A DNA stretch of 64,000 bases from Alitibacter langaaensis DSM 22999 (GTDB lineage: Bacteria > Pseudomonadota > Gammaproteobacteria > Enterobacterales > Pasteurellaceae). The notes under the pieces were generated by a model. That model was not told where the DNA came from, searched no databases, and saw only the letters and a program-made list of their open reading frames with translations. Shown here in pieces: positions 45,964 through 55,663 of this stretch. A program made the translations under genes and the position numbers. Positions within the stretch are counted from its first letter, which is position 1. Each line of letters opens with the position of its first letter. The DNA lies in contig NZ_QENU01000003.1 of the NCBI RefSeq assembly GCF_003096995.1, positions 1-64,000 on the forward strand, given 5' to 3'.

Positions 45964-47319
45964 ATGGCTATTCAATCTAATGAAATTTTAGAAACCATTA
46001 AAATGGTCGCCGACCAAAATTTTGATGTGCGCACCATTACCATCGGTATCGATTTACACGACTGTATCAGCGCGGATATTAATGAATTAAACCAAAATAT
46101 TTACCGCAAAATTACCACAATCGGCAAAGATCTGGTCGAAACAGCCCAAATTCTTTCCGCTAAATACGGCGTACCTATTGTCAATCAGCGTATTTCTGTT
46201 ACCCCCATCGCGCAAATTGCCGCGGCAACCAAAGCGGATTCTTACGTTTCTATCGCGCAAACCCTCGATCGCGCGGCAAAAGCCATTGGTGTCTCTTTCA
46301 TTGGCGGTTTTTCTGCGTTGGTACAAAAAGGAATGTCCCCCTCAGATGAAGTGCTTATCCGTTCCATTCCAGAAGCGATGAAAACCACAGACATCGTGTG
46401 TAGTTCGATTAATATTGGCTCAACCCGTGCAGGCATTAATATGGACGCGGTAAAACTCGCTGGGGAAACCATTAAACGCACCGCTGACATCACGCCAGAA
46501 GGCTGTGGCTGCGCCAAAATTGTCGTCTTCTGCAATGCTGTGGAAGATAATCCTTTTATGGCTGGCGCATTTCACGGTTCAGGCGAAGCCGATGCAATTA
46601 TTAATGTAGGCGTTTCTGGCCCTGGCGTTGCAAAAGAAACATTAGAAAATTCCAACGCCACCACGCTCACCGAAGTGGCGGAAGTGGTAAAGAAAACGGC
46701 TTTCAAAATCACCCGTGTCGGCGAATTAATCGGGCAAGAAGCCTCAAAAATGTTGAACATTCCTTTTGGTATTTTAGACTTATCGCTTGCCCCAACCCCA
46801 GCTATTGGGGACTCTGTCGCTCGTATTTTAGAAGCAATGGGCTTAAGCGTATGCGGTACTCACGGCACAACAGCTGCTTTGGCATTGTTAAATGATGCTG
46901 TAAAAAAAGGGGGAATGATGGCATCAAGCGCAGTAGGCGGTTTAAGCGGTGCATTTATTCCTGTTTCAGAAGATGAAGGCATGATCGCCGCCGCAGAAAG
47001 TGGAATCTTAACCTTGGATAAACTAGAAGCGATGACAGCCGTTTGTTCGGTGGGATTAGATATGATTGCAGTGCCGGGAAAAACGCCCGCACATACCATT
47101 TCTGGCATTATCGCTGATGAAGCCGCAATTGGTATGATCAACAGCAAAACCACCGCCGTGCGCATTATTCCCGTAACGGGGAAAGACGTGGGAGAAAGCG
47201 TTGAATTTGGCGGTTTACTCGGCTATGCGCCGATTATGCCTGTCAAAGAAGGGTCATGCGAAGTATTTGTCAACCGTGGCGGACGTATCCCTGCCCCTGT
47301 TCAATCTATGAAAAATTAA
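45964..47319 (+). CDS. UPF0210 / DUF711 family protein
   Basis: A 451-residue protein of the UPF0210 (PFL-like, DUF711) family. Conserved blocks are [73 protein letters not shown] and [18 protein letters not shown]. The structure is distantly related to glycyl-radical (PFL-like) folds, but no glycyl-radical motif is seen and the activity is unsettled. It is co-directional with its usual ACT-domain partner. Confidence 0.92.
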   Translation: MAIQSNEILETIKMVADQNFDVRTITIGIDLHDCISADINELNQNIYRKITTIGKDLVETAQILSAKYGVPIVNQRISVTPIAQIAAATKADSYVSIAQTLDRAAKAIGVSFIGGFSALVQKGMSPSDEVLIRSIPEAMKTTDIVCSSINIGSTRAGINMDAVKLAGETIKRTADITPEGCGCAKIVVFCNAVEDNPFMAGAFHGSGEADAIINVGVSGPGVAKETLENSNATTLTEVAEVVKKTAFKITRVGELIGQEASKMLNIPFGILDLSLAPTPAIGDSVARILEAMGLSVCGTHGTTAALALLNDAVKKGGMMASSAVGGLSGAFIPVSEDEGMIAAAESGILTLDKLEAMTAVCSVGLDMIAVPGKTPAHTISGIIADEAAIGMINSKTTAVRIIPVTGKDVGESVEFGGLLGYAPIMPVKEGSCEVFVNRGGRIPAPVQSMKN

Positions 47320-47368
47320 AGATAAAAGTGCGGTTAAAAATTGTGAGATTTTTGACCGTACTTTATCT
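47320..47368. terminator. inverted USS pair after the UPF0210 gene
   Basis: AGATAAAAGTGCGGTTAAAAA and TTTTTGACCGTACTTTATCT pair over about 19 positions. One arm has a USS core changed to AAGTACGGT, so this looks like a terminator kept after one uptake core has mutated. It lies between convergent genes. Confidence 0.65.
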
Positions 47369-47392
47369 TCTAGTTCATCGGCTGATGAAAAG

Positions 47393-48013
47393 TTAGATTG
47401 ACGCTATTTTACTCGCTAAATAATTCTCTACCGTATCCACAATGGCTTGGGTTTGCGGATCAATTTCAATATTCACGAACTCCCCGACTTCGCGTGTCGC
47501 AATTAATGTGCGCTCAATGGTTTCTGGAATTAAATTCACACAAAACTGCTGATCTTTGACTTCACCAATCGTTAAACTGATACCATCAATGGCGATAAAG
47601 CCTTTATGTAGAATATACTTCATCACATCAGCTGTCGGTAATTCAAACCAAATTTGCAGGTTATTTTCGCTGAGTATGCGTTTGCTGACAGTTGCCATAC
47701 AATACACATGCCCCGATAAAATATGTCCGCCAATTTCTGCGCCATATTTCATTGCGCGTTCAATATTCACAAAATCCCCCGGCTTTAAATGCCCGAGATT
47801 CGTGACCCGCAATGTTTCTACCATTAAATCGAAGCTCACCAGATCACCATCAATTTGGGTGACCGTTAAGCACACCCCATTATGCGCCACAGAAGCCCCA
47901 AGTTCTAAATCCACCAGCAAATCCTGTGGCATTTTCACGGTATGTGTTCTAAAATTCTCTTTTTCGATAATTGAGTGAATTTGTGCAATGCCTTGCACGA
48001 TACCTGTAAACAT
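47393..48013 (-). CDS. ribE: riboflavin synthase alpha chain
   Basis: The enzyme dismutates two 6,7-dimethyl-8-ribityllumazine to riboflavin. The 206-residue protein has the two lumazine-binding repeats: [15 protein letters not shown] with [13 protein letters not shown], and [15 protein letters not shown] with [12 protein letters not shown]. The start at 48013 with AGGAG eight bases upstream is clearly correct; the longer frame is not. No FMN riboswitch was seen in front; the next gene begins only 46 bases away in the other direction. Confidence 0.95.
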   Translation of the reverse strand: MFTGIVQGIAQIHSIIEKENFRTHTVKMPQDLLVDLELGASVAHNGVCLTVTQIDGDLVSFDLMVETLRVTNLGHLKPGDFVNIERAMKYGAEIGGHILSGHVYCMATVSKRILSENNLQIWFELPTADVMKYILHKGFIAIDGISLTIGEVKDQQFCVNLIPETIERTLIATREVGEFVNIEIDPQTQAIVDTVENYLASKIASI

Positions 48014-48058
48014 AATTATTCTCCTAAAAATTTTCCGCATTATACCTGAATACCGAAT

Positions 48059-49447
48059 ATGAAAAAATTGTTTAATTTCACCACTTACCACGAACAAGCT
48101 AAACGCTTAATCCAATTGGCGTTTCCTATTTTGCTAGCGCAATTAGCGCAAAATTCAATGGGCTTAGTGGATACGATTATGGCTGGGCGGGTAAGTTCTG
48201 CGGATATGGCCGCCATTTCTGTGGGCGCGTCTATTTGGTTTCCGCTGATTTTATTCGGCCATGGTTTATTGCTTGCGTTGCCGCCAACGATTTCTTATCT
48301 CAATGGTTCGGGCAAACGGGAGCGCATTGCGCATCAAGTTCGACAAGGAATATGGATCGTTATTCTAGTGGCAATTCCTATTGGCTTATTAATTTATCAC
48401 AGTGATTTCATTATTTATCACATGGGTATGGAGTCTAAGCTCGCAGAAATCACCATTGGTTATTTACACGCCCTATTATTTGGCTTGCCCACTTATTTAT
48501 TGCTGGTGAATTTCCGCTGCCTGAATGATGGTATCGCCAAAACCAAACCTGCGATGGTTATTACCTTTTTCGGGCTGCTTTTAAATATTCCACTGAACTA
48601 CACCTTCATTTATGGCGCCTTTGGTCTTCCTGCTTTTGGCGCGGTGGGTTGTGGGATCGCCACAACAATCGTGAACTGGGCAATGTGCATAATGATGATC
48701 GGATACAGTAAACAAGCCTCGAACCAACGAGATCTTAAAGTTTTTGAAAAAATCATTGAAAAACCCAACCTTGCCACCTTAAAAAAACTCTTACGTTTAG
48801 GCTTTCCTATTGCCGTGGCGTTATGGTGTGAAGTGGCATTGTTTGCGCTGACTTCACTATTTTTATCGCCGCTCGGCTCCGATATGGTCGCAAGCCACCA
48901 AATCGCCTTAAATACCAGTTCCTTTATTTTTATGTTACCGATGTCTTTGGGTATGGCAGCGACTATTTTAGTTGGGCAACGCTTAGGGGAAGGTTCGCCC
49001 GAAAATGCGAAAAAAGTCTCCTATGCTGCCCTTATTGTGGGCTTAAATATTACGATTATCACCGCGTTCATCACCGTGGTATTCCGTGAAAACATTGCAG
49101 CTATCTTTGTAAAAGACAGCAATGTTATCGTTATTGCGAGCAATTTATTATTAATCGCCGCGCTCTATCAATTTTCTGACACGATCCAAGTGGTGTCTGG
49201 CGGGGTATTACGCGGATATAAAGACACAAAAGCAATCTTATACATCACGATTTTCTGCTATTGGGTGATTGGTATGCCTGTGGGTTACACATTGGCAATG
49301 ACCGATTTCATCGTCCCCCATTTAGGCGCAATGGGGTTTTGGTGGGGATTTGTGCTTTCACTCACCGCTGCCGCGATTTTGTTAATCTCGCGCATGCGTA
49401 AAATCCAAAAACTCGATGATGCCACTTTGTTAGCACGTTTAGAATAA
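48059..49447 (+). CDS. norM: MATE-family multidrug efflux protein (NorM-like)
   Basis: A 462-residue sodium- or proton-driven drug efflux pump with twelve membrane spans. MATE signs are [20 protein letters not shown] in the first helices (with Asp at the cation site) and its mirror [20 protein letters not shown] in the second half, and [20 protein letters not shown] near the end. It starts just 46 bases from ribE, divergently. Confidence 0.9.
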   Translation: MKKLFNFTTYHEQAKRLIQLAFPILLAQLAQNSMGLVDTIMAGRVSSADMAAISVGASIWFPLILFGHGLLLALPPTISYLNGSGKRERIAHQVRQGIWIVILVAIPIGLLIYHSDFIIYHMGMESKLAEITIGYLHALLFGLPTYLLLVNFRCLNDGIAKTKPAMVITFFGLLLNIPLNYTFIYGAFGLPAFGAVGCGIATTIVNWAMCIMMIGYSKQASNQRDLKVFEKIIEKPNLATLKKLLRLGFPIAVALWCEVALFALTSLFLSPLGSDMVASHQIALNTSSFIFMLPMSLGMAATILVGQRLGEGSPENAKKVSYAALIVGLNITIITAFITVVFRENIAAIFVKDSNVIVIASNLLLIAALYQFSDTIQVVSGGVLRGYKDTKAILYITIFCYWVIGMPVGYTLAMTDFIVPHLGAMGFWWGFVLSLTAAAILLISRMRKIQKLDDATLLARLE

Positions 49448-49449
49448 CA

Positions 49450-49487
49450 AAGTGCGGTCAAAAACTGCTAAATTTTTGACCGCACTT
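49450..49487. terminator. inverted USS pair after norM
   Basis: AAGTGCGGTCAAAAA and TTTTTGACCGCACTT form a perfect 15-bp stem with an 8-base loop directly after the norM stop; T residues are built into the arms. It can serve both convergent genes. Confidence 0.7.
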
Positions 49488-49511
49488 AGATGTTTTTATC
49501 TCAAATGGATT

Positions 49512-50495
49512 TTACCAATGATGATGGCGAATGCGCCGAATCACTTTTTCAGTAGTGACGGGAATTTTTTTGTCTTTACTCGGGATCGCTAATTCAAGTA
49601 AAGTTTGCACAATGGCGTTGTGATCCTGCACGCTACATACCACGGGGTTGGCAAGCAATTCCACTAATTCACTTTCGCCAAATGTTGCAAAAACGAGATC
49701 TTCGGGAATGCGTTTTTGTTGTTGTAATAATACCTCCAACACACCTTGTAACAAGGTTAATGATGTGGTGTAAATGGCATCGGGCAATGGATTTTGCGAC
49801 AACCAATGGGCAAACTGTTCCGCCGCGATGTCCTTTTTAAACTCTGGCGAATAAAGAAAACTGGCTTTTTCAATCTCATCTTTTAACGCTTCTCTAAATC
49901 CTGCTTCACGTTGTTGGCTCATGGTTAAATCTGGCAATGCCCCAAAGAATAAAATCCGCTGATACTCTTTTCGTTCAAGTAAATTTAGGGCGAGATGGCG
50001 CGCATCGCTAACATCATTCGTCAATACATTTTGGATATTTTCACAATCAATACGTCTGTCAAAACCAATCACGGGAACGGTGGGATATTGACGATAAAAC
50101 TGGCTATTGGCGGGCAAGCTGGTGGACACAATTAAGGCATCAACCTGACGTTGAAATAAATGTTTGGCACAATCCATTTCATTATTCGCGTTGTCGTTTG
50201 AACAGGTGAGCAGCAGCTGATAGCCTTTTTCACGGCAACGATTTTCCAATAAATTGGCAATTTTCGCATAACTAACATTTTCAAAATCGGGAATGATCAT
50301 ACCGATTGTATGGGTTTTCCCTGCTCGCAAGCCCGCCGCCATTGCATTGGGTTTAAAATCATATTCTTTTATTAACGCTTGCACACGCTCTATTGTGCGA
50401 TCGCTCACGCGATATTTCTTCGCTTTTCCATTTACAACATAACTTGCTGTGGTGCGAGAAACGCCAGCAAGTTTTGCAAGTTCTTCTAATTTCAT
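49512..50495 (-). CDS. cra: LacI-family regulator, Cra/FruR-like
   Basis: A 327-residue LacI-family repressor. The HTH MKLEELAKLAGVSRTTASYV with VNGKAKKYRVS matches Cra (FruR), which senses fructose 1-phosphate and governs central carbon genes in enteric bacteria. The sugar-binding half includes HTIGMIIPDFENVSYAKIAN and TNDVSDARHLALNLLERK. The start is the ATG at 50495 (AAGGAT seven bases upstream); six more upstream codons lack support. No fructose operon lies next to it, so Cra identity rests on sequence. Confidence 0.85.
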   Translation of the reverse strand: MKLEELAKLAGVSRTTASYVVNGKAKKYRVSDRTIERVQALIKEYDFKPNAMAAGLRAGKTHTIGMIIPDFENVSYAKIANLLENRCREKGYQLLLTCSNDNANNEMDCAKHLFQRQVDALIVSTSLPANSQFYRQYPTVPVIGFDRRIDCENIQNVLTNDVSDARHLALNLLERKEYQRILFFGALPDLTMSQQREAGFREALKDEIEKASFLYSPEFKKDIAAEQFAHWLSQNPLPDAIYTTSLTLLQGVLEVLLQQQKRIPEDLVFATFGESELVELLANPVVCSVQDHNAIVQTLLELAIPSKDKKIPVTTEKVIRRIRHHHW

Positions 50496-50573
50496 GGCTA
50501 ATCCTTTAATCATTATTTTGCTGAAACGAGTATAGCACCCTCTTTATTTCACTCCATAAGGAAAATAAAAATA

Positions 50574-50589
50574 TGCGAGACAGATCACA
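50574..50589. promoter_or_regulatory. possible CRP site upstream of cra
   Basis: TGCGA-GACAGA-TCACA matches the CRP consensus TGTGA-N6-TCACA at nine of ten bases. The TGCGA half is the form found in Haemophilus Sxy-dependent (CRP-S) sites, the other half is the standard form. It lies 79 bases before cra. The rest of 50496-50728 holds one USS and no gene. Confidence 0.4.
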
Positions 50590-50728
50590 AAATTTATCAA
50601 ATTTTGACCGCACTTTAATGTGCCGTGCAGTGGAAAATTTTTATACAAACAAAAATTCCTTTAATGATAATTAGTTATTTTCTGTCAATAATCTGAATGA
50701 AAAATTTGCACTTGATCTTTTGCTAATT

Positions 50729-50775
50729 TCACCGTATCTTGTGTCGGTTTTTAGGATAATCCCTATATATAGTGT
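50729..50775 (+). promoter_or_regulatory. paired NrdR boxes upstream of nrdA
   Basis: Two copies resemble the NrdR consensus ACACTATATATAGTGT: TCACCGTATCTTGTGT (50729-50744, 11 of 16) and TCCCTATATATAGTGT (50760-50775, 14 of 16). They are spaced 31 bp start to start, three helical turns, as usual for NrdR-bound promoters. GATAAT at 50755-50760 may be the -10 box, so repression would be by occlusion. This implies dATP/ATP-responsive control by NrdR. Confidence 0.85.
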
Positions 50776-50803
50776 TTTAATTAAGGAATACATAGGCAGA
50801 AAT

Positions 50804-53074
50804 ATGAATAAATCATTGATGGTCACAAAGCGTGACGGGAAACTTGAGCCCATTGATTTAGATAAGATCCACCGCGTGATCACCTGGGCGGCGGAAGGCT
50901 TGGAAAATGTCTCAGTTTCGCAAGTTGAATTGCGTTCACATATCCAGTTTTATGAAGGCATCCGCACGTCAGACATTCACGAGACCATCATTAAAGCTGC
51001 GGCAGATTTAATTAGCAAAGATGCGCCAGACTATCAATATTTAGCTGCGCGTTTGGCTATATTCCATTTACGCAAAAAAGCCTATGGTCAATTCGAGCCA
51101 CCTCGCTTGTATGAACAAGTTAAAAAATTAGTGAGAATGGGCAAATATGATCAATCACTTTTAGTGGATTACACCCGTGAAGAATGGGATGAAATGGATC
51201 ATTTCCTTGACCACTGGCGTGATATGACCTTCTCTTATGCCGCTGTAAAACAGCTTGAAGGAAAATATTTAGTACAAAACCGTGTAACAGGCGAAATTTA
51301 TGAGTCTGCGCAATTCTTGTATTTATTAGTTGCCGCGAGTTTGTTCTCAAAATATCCAAAAGAAACCCGTTTGGATTATATTCGCCGTTTCTATGATGCG
51401 ACTTCAACATTCAAAATCTCACTACCGACCCCTATTATGGCTGGCGTGCGAACACCAACACGCCAATTTAGCTCTTGTGTATTAATTGAGTGTGGCGATA
51501 GCTTAGACTCAATCAATGCAACCGCATCGGCGATTGTAAAATATGTATCGCAACGTGCAGGTATTGGGGTGAATGCAGGGGCAATTCGTGCTTTGGGTAG
51601 CCCAATTCGTGGTGGCGAAGCGTTCCATACAGGCTGTATTCCATTCTATAAATATTTCCAAACCGCGGTAAAATCTTGTTCTCAAGGCGGTGTGCGTGGC
51701 GGTGCGGCAACGGTTTACTATCCACTTTGGCATTTAGAAGTGGAAAGTTTGCTTGTGCTAAAAAATAACCGCGGCGTGGAAGATAACCGTGTCCGTCATA
51801 TGGATTACGGTGTTCAGTTAAACAAATTGATGTATCAACGCTTAATCAAAGGCGGAAATATTACATTATTTAGTCCATCAGATGTGCCGGGGCTCTACGA
51901 AGCTTTCTTTGCGGATCAAGATAAATTTGAGCAGCTTTATCTCCAATATGAGCAAGATCCCGATATTCGCAAACGCACCGTTAAAGCCGTGGATTTATTC
52001 TCATTGTTAATGCAAGAACGTGCGTCAACAGGGCGTATCTATGTTCAGAATGTGGATCACTGTAATACGCATTCACCGTTTAATCCGCTTGTTGCGCCAG
52101 TGCGTCAATCAAACTTATGTTTAGAAATTGCCTTGCCAACCAAGCCATTACAACATTTCCACGATGAAAATGGTGAAATTGCGCTTTGTACTTTATCAGC
52201 ATTTAACTTAGGCAAAATTGAAAACCTTGATGAACTAGAAGATCTTGCCGATCTTGCAGTCCGTGCCTTAGATGCTCTGCTTGATTACCAAGACTACCCT
52301 GTTGCAGCTGCTCGCCGTAGCTCATTAGGTCGCCGTTCATTAGGGATTGGCGTGATCAACTATGCTTATTACCTAGCGAAAAATAATGTGCGTTATTCAA
52401 ATGGCAGTGCCAATAATCTCACTCACCGCACCTTTGAAGCCATTCAATATTATTTATTGAAAGCCTCAATGAATTTGGCAAAAGAATTAGGTCCGTGTGA
52501 ATTATTTGCTGAAACCCGTTATGCGCAAGGTATTTTGCCTATCGATCACTATAAACAAGATATTGATAGTATCACTAGCGAACCTTTGCATTATGATTGG
52601 GAAACCTTACGCGAAGAAATCAAAACCCACGGTTTGCGTAACTCAACATTAACCGCGTTAATGCCGTCAGAAACCTCTTCACAAATTTCTAACGCCACTA
52701 ACGGTATTGAACCACCGCGCGGGCATATTAGTGTGAAAGCATCAAAAGACGGTATCTTAAAACAGGTTGTGCCTGATTACGAAACCTTAGGCGAAAACTA
52801 TGAATTGTTATGGGATATGCCAAATATGGACGGCTATTTGCACCTTGTGGGGATTATGCAAAAATTCGTTGACCAAGCTATTTCAGCCAATACTAACTAC
52901 GATCCACAGCGTTTTGAAGACGGTAAAGTGCCAATGAAAGTGTTGCTTAAAGACTTGCTCACCGCCTATAAATTTGGTTTAAAAACCCTTTACTACCAAA
53001 ATACCCGTGACGGTGCAGACGACGAACAAACCGATATGGACGATGGTTGTGCAGGCGGTGCTTGTAAAATCTAG
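50804..53074 (+). CDS. nrdA: ribonucleotide reductase class Ia alpha subunit NrdA
   Basis: NrdA reduces ribonucleoside diphosphates to deoxy forms with the NrdB radical subunit. The 756-residue protein has an ATP-cone (VTKRDGKLEPIDLDKIHRVI), the active-site cysteine region RQFSSCVLIECGDS, the NLCLEIALPT segment, and the C-terminal redox pair CAGGACKI. The start is the ATG at 50804 with AAGGAATA upstream; the 28-codon extension is not conserved. A terminator follows at 53094, and nrdB is not downstream, which is unusual (see findings). Confidence 0.96.
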   Translation: MNKSLMVTKRDGKLEPIDLDKIHRVITWAAEGLENVSVSQVELRSHIQFYEGIRTSDIHETIIKAAADLISKDAPDYQYLAARLAIFHLRKKAYGQFEPPRLYEQVKKLVRMGKYDQSLLVDYTREEWDEMDHFLDHWRDMTFSYAAVKQLEGKYLVQNRVTGEIYESAQFLYLLVAASLFSKYPKETRLDYIRRFYDATSTFKISLPTPIMAGVRTPTRQFSSCVLIECGDSLDSINATASAIVKYVSQRAGIGVNAGAIRALGSPIRGGEAFHTGCIPFYKYFQTAVKSCSQGGVRGGAATVYYPLWHLEVESLLVLKNNRGVEDNRVRHMDYGVQLNKLMYQRLIKGGNITLFSPSDVPGLYEAFFADQDKFEQLYLQYEQDPDIRKRTVKAVDLFSLLMQERASTGRIYVQNVDHCNTHSPFNPLVAPVRQSNLCLEIALPTKPLQHFHDENGEIALCTLSAFNLGKIENLDELEDLADLAVRALDALLDYQDYPVAAARRSSLGRRSLGIGVINYAYYLAKNNVRYSNGSANNLTHRTFEAIQYYLLKASMNLAKELGPCELFAETRYAQGILPIDHYKQDIDSITSEPLHYDWETLREEIKTHGLRNSTLTALMPSETSSQISNATNGIEPPRGHISVKASKDGILKQVVPDYETLGENYELLWDMPNMDGYLHLVGIMQKFVDQAISANTNYDPQRFEDGKVPMKVLLKDLLTAYKFGLKTLYYQNTRDGADDEQTDMDDGCAGGACKI

Positions 53075-53093
53075 TTCAAATACGAGTAAAAAT

Positions 53094-53116
53094 AAGGGCG
53101 ACATCGGTCGCCTTTT
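53094..53116 (+). terminator. terminator of nrdA
   Basis: GGCGAC-ATCG-GTCGCC with flanking A-T pairs, followed by TTTT. A clean Rho-independent terminator 20 bases after the nrdA stop. The 53117-53313 gap holds two USS and probably the next promoter. Confidence 0.85.
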
Positions 53117-53313
53117 CTATTGTTTTTTACCTGATAAGTGCGGTCAAAAAATCCATTATTTTTAATTTCTCTATAATGATTTTCCAATAAAATATGCCTA
53201 TGATCACAATAAAATTTGCATTTTTTAGACCGCACTTTAAATTGCCCCTATCTTCTCTACTAAACTTTGGTTAGAATTAAAAACCTTTTCCACTTTTTAT
53301 CTCAATAGCTACA

Positions 53314-54531
53314 ATGAAAAATAAAATCTTAGGCAGCGCACTGATGATCGCTGGTACAACGATTGGCGCAGGCATGCTTGCGATGCCATTAACCTCTGCG
53401 GGAATGGGCTTTGCTGCAACTGCATTATTATTAATCGCACTTTGGGCGCTACTTGCCTACACAGGCTTGCTGTTTATGGAAGTGTATCAAACCGCGCCGC
53501 GCCAAGATGTGGGCGTCGCCAGTTTGGCAGAACAATATTTTGGTATGGGCGGGCGCATTTCTGCCACCCTCAGTTTACTGATTTTGCTTTATGCATTACT
53601 TTCCGCTTATATCACTGGCGGCGGCTCATTGCTGGCAGGGATTATGCCTGAATTAGGCAGCCCCGATACCACCTTAAAAATCAGCATTCTCATTTTTACC
53701 GTTATTCTCGGCGCTTTTGTTGTTGTCGGCATCCAATCTGTCGATGGGCTCACTCGTTTATTATTTATCGGAAAAATCATCGTCTTCATCGCCGTGTTAG
53801 TCATGATGTTGCCAAAAGCGCAATTGGCGAATCTCACCGCAGTGCCTTTGGATAATTTAATGGTAATTTCAGCCATTCCAATTTTCTTCACCGCTTTCGG
53901 CTTCCACGTGATTATGGCGAGTATTAACACTTATTTAGACGCAGATATTCGCAAAATTCGTATCGCGATTTATATCGGCACCGCCATTCCTCTGATTGCT
54001 TATTTACTATGGCAACTCGCCACCCACGGCGTTTTAAGCCAAGGGGAATTTACTGCGATTTTAAAACAAGATCCAACCTTGAACGGATTGGTCACCGCCA
54101 CAACCCAAATTACTGGCAGCAGTATTTTAGGCGAAATGGTGCGTTTATTCTCCGTTCTTGCTCTGATCACGTCATTCTTAGGGGTCGCGATGGGTATCTT
54201 TGAATGCGCCAATGACCTACTCAAACGCGTTCGCTTGCCTGCAAACCGTACTTGGCTCGCACTCATTACCTTTGTGCCGCCAATTTTATTCGCCCTTTTC
54301 TATCCAAACGGCTTTATCATCGCTCTCGGTTACGCAGGCTTGCTCTTCGCTTTCTACGGAATGCTACTCCCTATCGGCTTAGCTTGGAAAGCGCGTAAGC
54401 AACACCCTAACCTGCCATACCGCGTAATTGGCGGCAACAGCGCACTAATCATCGCACTCATTGCAGGCGTGATTATTATGCTGATTCCGTTCTTCATCCA
54501 ACTTGGCTATTTACCCCCTGCGGTAGGCTAA
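53314..54531 (+). CDS. aromatic amino-acid permease, TyrP-like
   Basis: A 405-residue HAAAP family transporter with eleven predicted helices. It begins LGSALMIAGTTIGAGMLAMP, the substrate-binding unwound helix of the family, and has FHVIMASINTYLDADIRKIR and AYLLWQLATHGVLSQGEF, as in TyrP. H. influenzae is known to carry two TyrP-like genes, so assigning tyrosine versus tryptophan specificity is a guess. No neighbouring amino-acid gene supports a choice. Confidence 0.88.
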   Translation: MKNKILGSALMIAGTTIGAGMLAMPLTSAGMGFAATALLLIALWALLAYTGLLFMEVYQTAPRQDVGVASLAEQYFGMGGRISATLSLLILLYALLSAYITGGGSLLAGIMPELGSPDTTLKISILIFTVILGAFVVVGIQSVDGLTRLLFIGKIIVFIAVLVMMLPKAQLANLTAVPLDNLMVISAIPIFFTAFGFHVIMASINTYLDADIRKIRIAIYIGTAIPLIAYLLWQLATHGVLSQGEFTAILKQDPTLNGLVTATTQITGSSILGEMVRLFSVLALITSFLGVAMGIFECANDLLKRVRLPANRTWLALITFVPPILFALFYPNGFIIALGYAGLLFAFYGMLLPIGLAWKARKQHPNLPYRVIGGNSALIIALIAGVIIMLIPFFIQLGYLPPAVG

Positions 54532-54551
54532 AACATAGCAGGCCAAAATAT

Positions 54552-54604
54552 AAAAGTGCGGTTAAAAACGGTGAATTTTAGAAATATTATTTTTCCACCG
54601 CACC
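54552..54604. terminator. imperfect inverted USS-like pair after the tyrP-like gene
   Basis: AAAAGTGCGGTTAAAAA faces TTTTTCCACCGCACC about 50 bases on. It may end the permease transcript. The arms have mismatches, and the rest of 54605-54735 is AT-rich with no gene. Confidence 0.35.
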
Positions 54605-54735
54605 TATGATAAGTGAAATGAGAGAGTAAATATGTTTTTAGACTAAAAATTCGAAATATTCGCTTATATCAAATTTAATTGAATTTGAAAATACAATAAA
54701 ATTGTTTAGTTATAAATTTATCTTAGGAATTCTTC

Positions 54736-55125
54736 ATGATAGGTCAGCAATTAACTTATATTAGCCTATTTTCATCCGCAGGAGTTGGCTGTTTTGGCTT
54801 TAAACAAGCTGGTTTTGCTTGTATTGCAACCAATGAAATTGAGTTTAGACGATTAAACATCCAAAAAATTAATCAAAAATGCCGTTTTGAAACAGGCTAT
54901 ATTCAAGGCGATATTCAAGACCAAACAACCAAGCAAGCTATTTATCAAGAAATGGATAAATGGCACAAATTGGGTAATGATAGGGTTGATGTTGTGATTG
55001 CAACGCCACCTTGTCAAGGTATGAGTGTTGCTAATCATAAGAAAAACGACAAAGATTTAAACCGTAATAGTTTAATCGTGCAAAGTGTATCGATGGTTAA
55101 GCATATTCAACCACGCTTTTTTATC
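54736..55125 (+). pseudogene. C5-cytosine DNA methyltransferase, N-terminal fragment
   Basis: 130 codons remain of a cytosine-5 methyltransferase. Motif I is ISLFSSAGVGCFGFKQAGF (residues 9-27), motif II IATNEI, and motif IV with the catalytic cysteine is ATPPCQGMS (PCQ at 92-94). After PRFFI (residue 130), where ENV is expected, the frame runs into the left end of an IS200/IS605 element and stops at 55185. Motifs VI to X and the target-recognition domain are missing. The SSAGVGC form recalls methyltransferases of the Alw26I/Eco31I/Esp3I type IIS systems, in which a C5 and an N6 domain occur together. Should be inactive. Confidence 0.85.
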
Positions 55126-55143
55126 AGATTATGTGCCGTAAAA

Positions 55144-55163
55144 CTCCGTCCTTCAGGGCGGAG
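55144..55163 (+). repeat. left-end hairpin of the IS200/IS605 element
   Basis: An 8-bp stem (CTCCGTCC / GGGCGGAG with one T-G pair) and a TTCA loop. It closely resembles the right-end hairpin at 56915-56934. Such subterminal hairpins are the TnpA recognition sites. Confidence 0.8.
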
Positions 55164-55201
55164 ATATAAGGCACAAACGGCGTAAGCCGTTTCAAACCTA
55201 A

Positions 55202-55618
55202 CTAATCAGGTGTTTGTTGTTGCTCAATGTATTGGCGAATAATGGAAATTGGAGCGCCACCACAACTCCCTGCAAAATAAGACGGAGACCAAAGCTGATT
55301 ACCCCAAAGTTTTTTGCGAATATTCGGATAGTTTTTCTTCCTAATCATTCGGCTTGATACGCCTTTTAAACTGTTCACAAGTGTAGATACAGCCACTTTC
55401 GGCGGGTATTCCACAAGTAAATGAACGTGATCGTCTTCGCCGTCAAATTCAACTAATTTTGCTTTAAAATCATTGCAGACGCTTTCAAAAATCAATTTGA
55501 GTTCGTCTAAAATAGCTTTCGTAAAAACATCACGGCGATATTTTGTTACAAAGACTAAGTGAACATGCATATTAAAAACACAATGTCTACCATGTCTAAT
55601 TTCTGTTTCTTTTTGCAT
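55202..55618 (-). CDS. tnpA: TnpA Y1 (HUH) transposase of IS200/IS605 family
   Basis: A 138-residue single-strand transposase. The HUH motif is HVH (His64, His66) in EDDHVHLLVEYPP and the catalytic tyrosine is Tyr130 in IIRQYIEQQ. Other family blocks are VFNMHVHLVFVTKYRRDVF near the N-terminus and WSPSYFAGSCGGA. All key residues are present, so the enzyme should be active. The protein excises and integrates the element as a circular single-strand intermediate. It starts 45 bases from tnpB, divergently. Confidence 0.95.
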   Translation of the reverse strand: MQKETEIRHGRHCVFNMHVHLVFVTKYRRDVFTKAILDELKLIFESVCNDFKAKLVEFDGEDDHVHLLVEYPPKVAVSTLVNSLKGVSSRMIRKKNYPNIRKKLWGNQLWSPSYFAGSCGGAPISIIRQYIEQQQTPD

Positions 55619-55663
55619 AGACCAAGTGTAAAATGTTGAAAATTTACATTCTAAACCTTGTCA

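Noticed and set aside
55126-55185. Treating the 149-residue frame at 54736-55185 as an intact small methyltransferase
   Set aside because: The last 20 residues are encoded by the IS left end, and motifs VI to X are absent.
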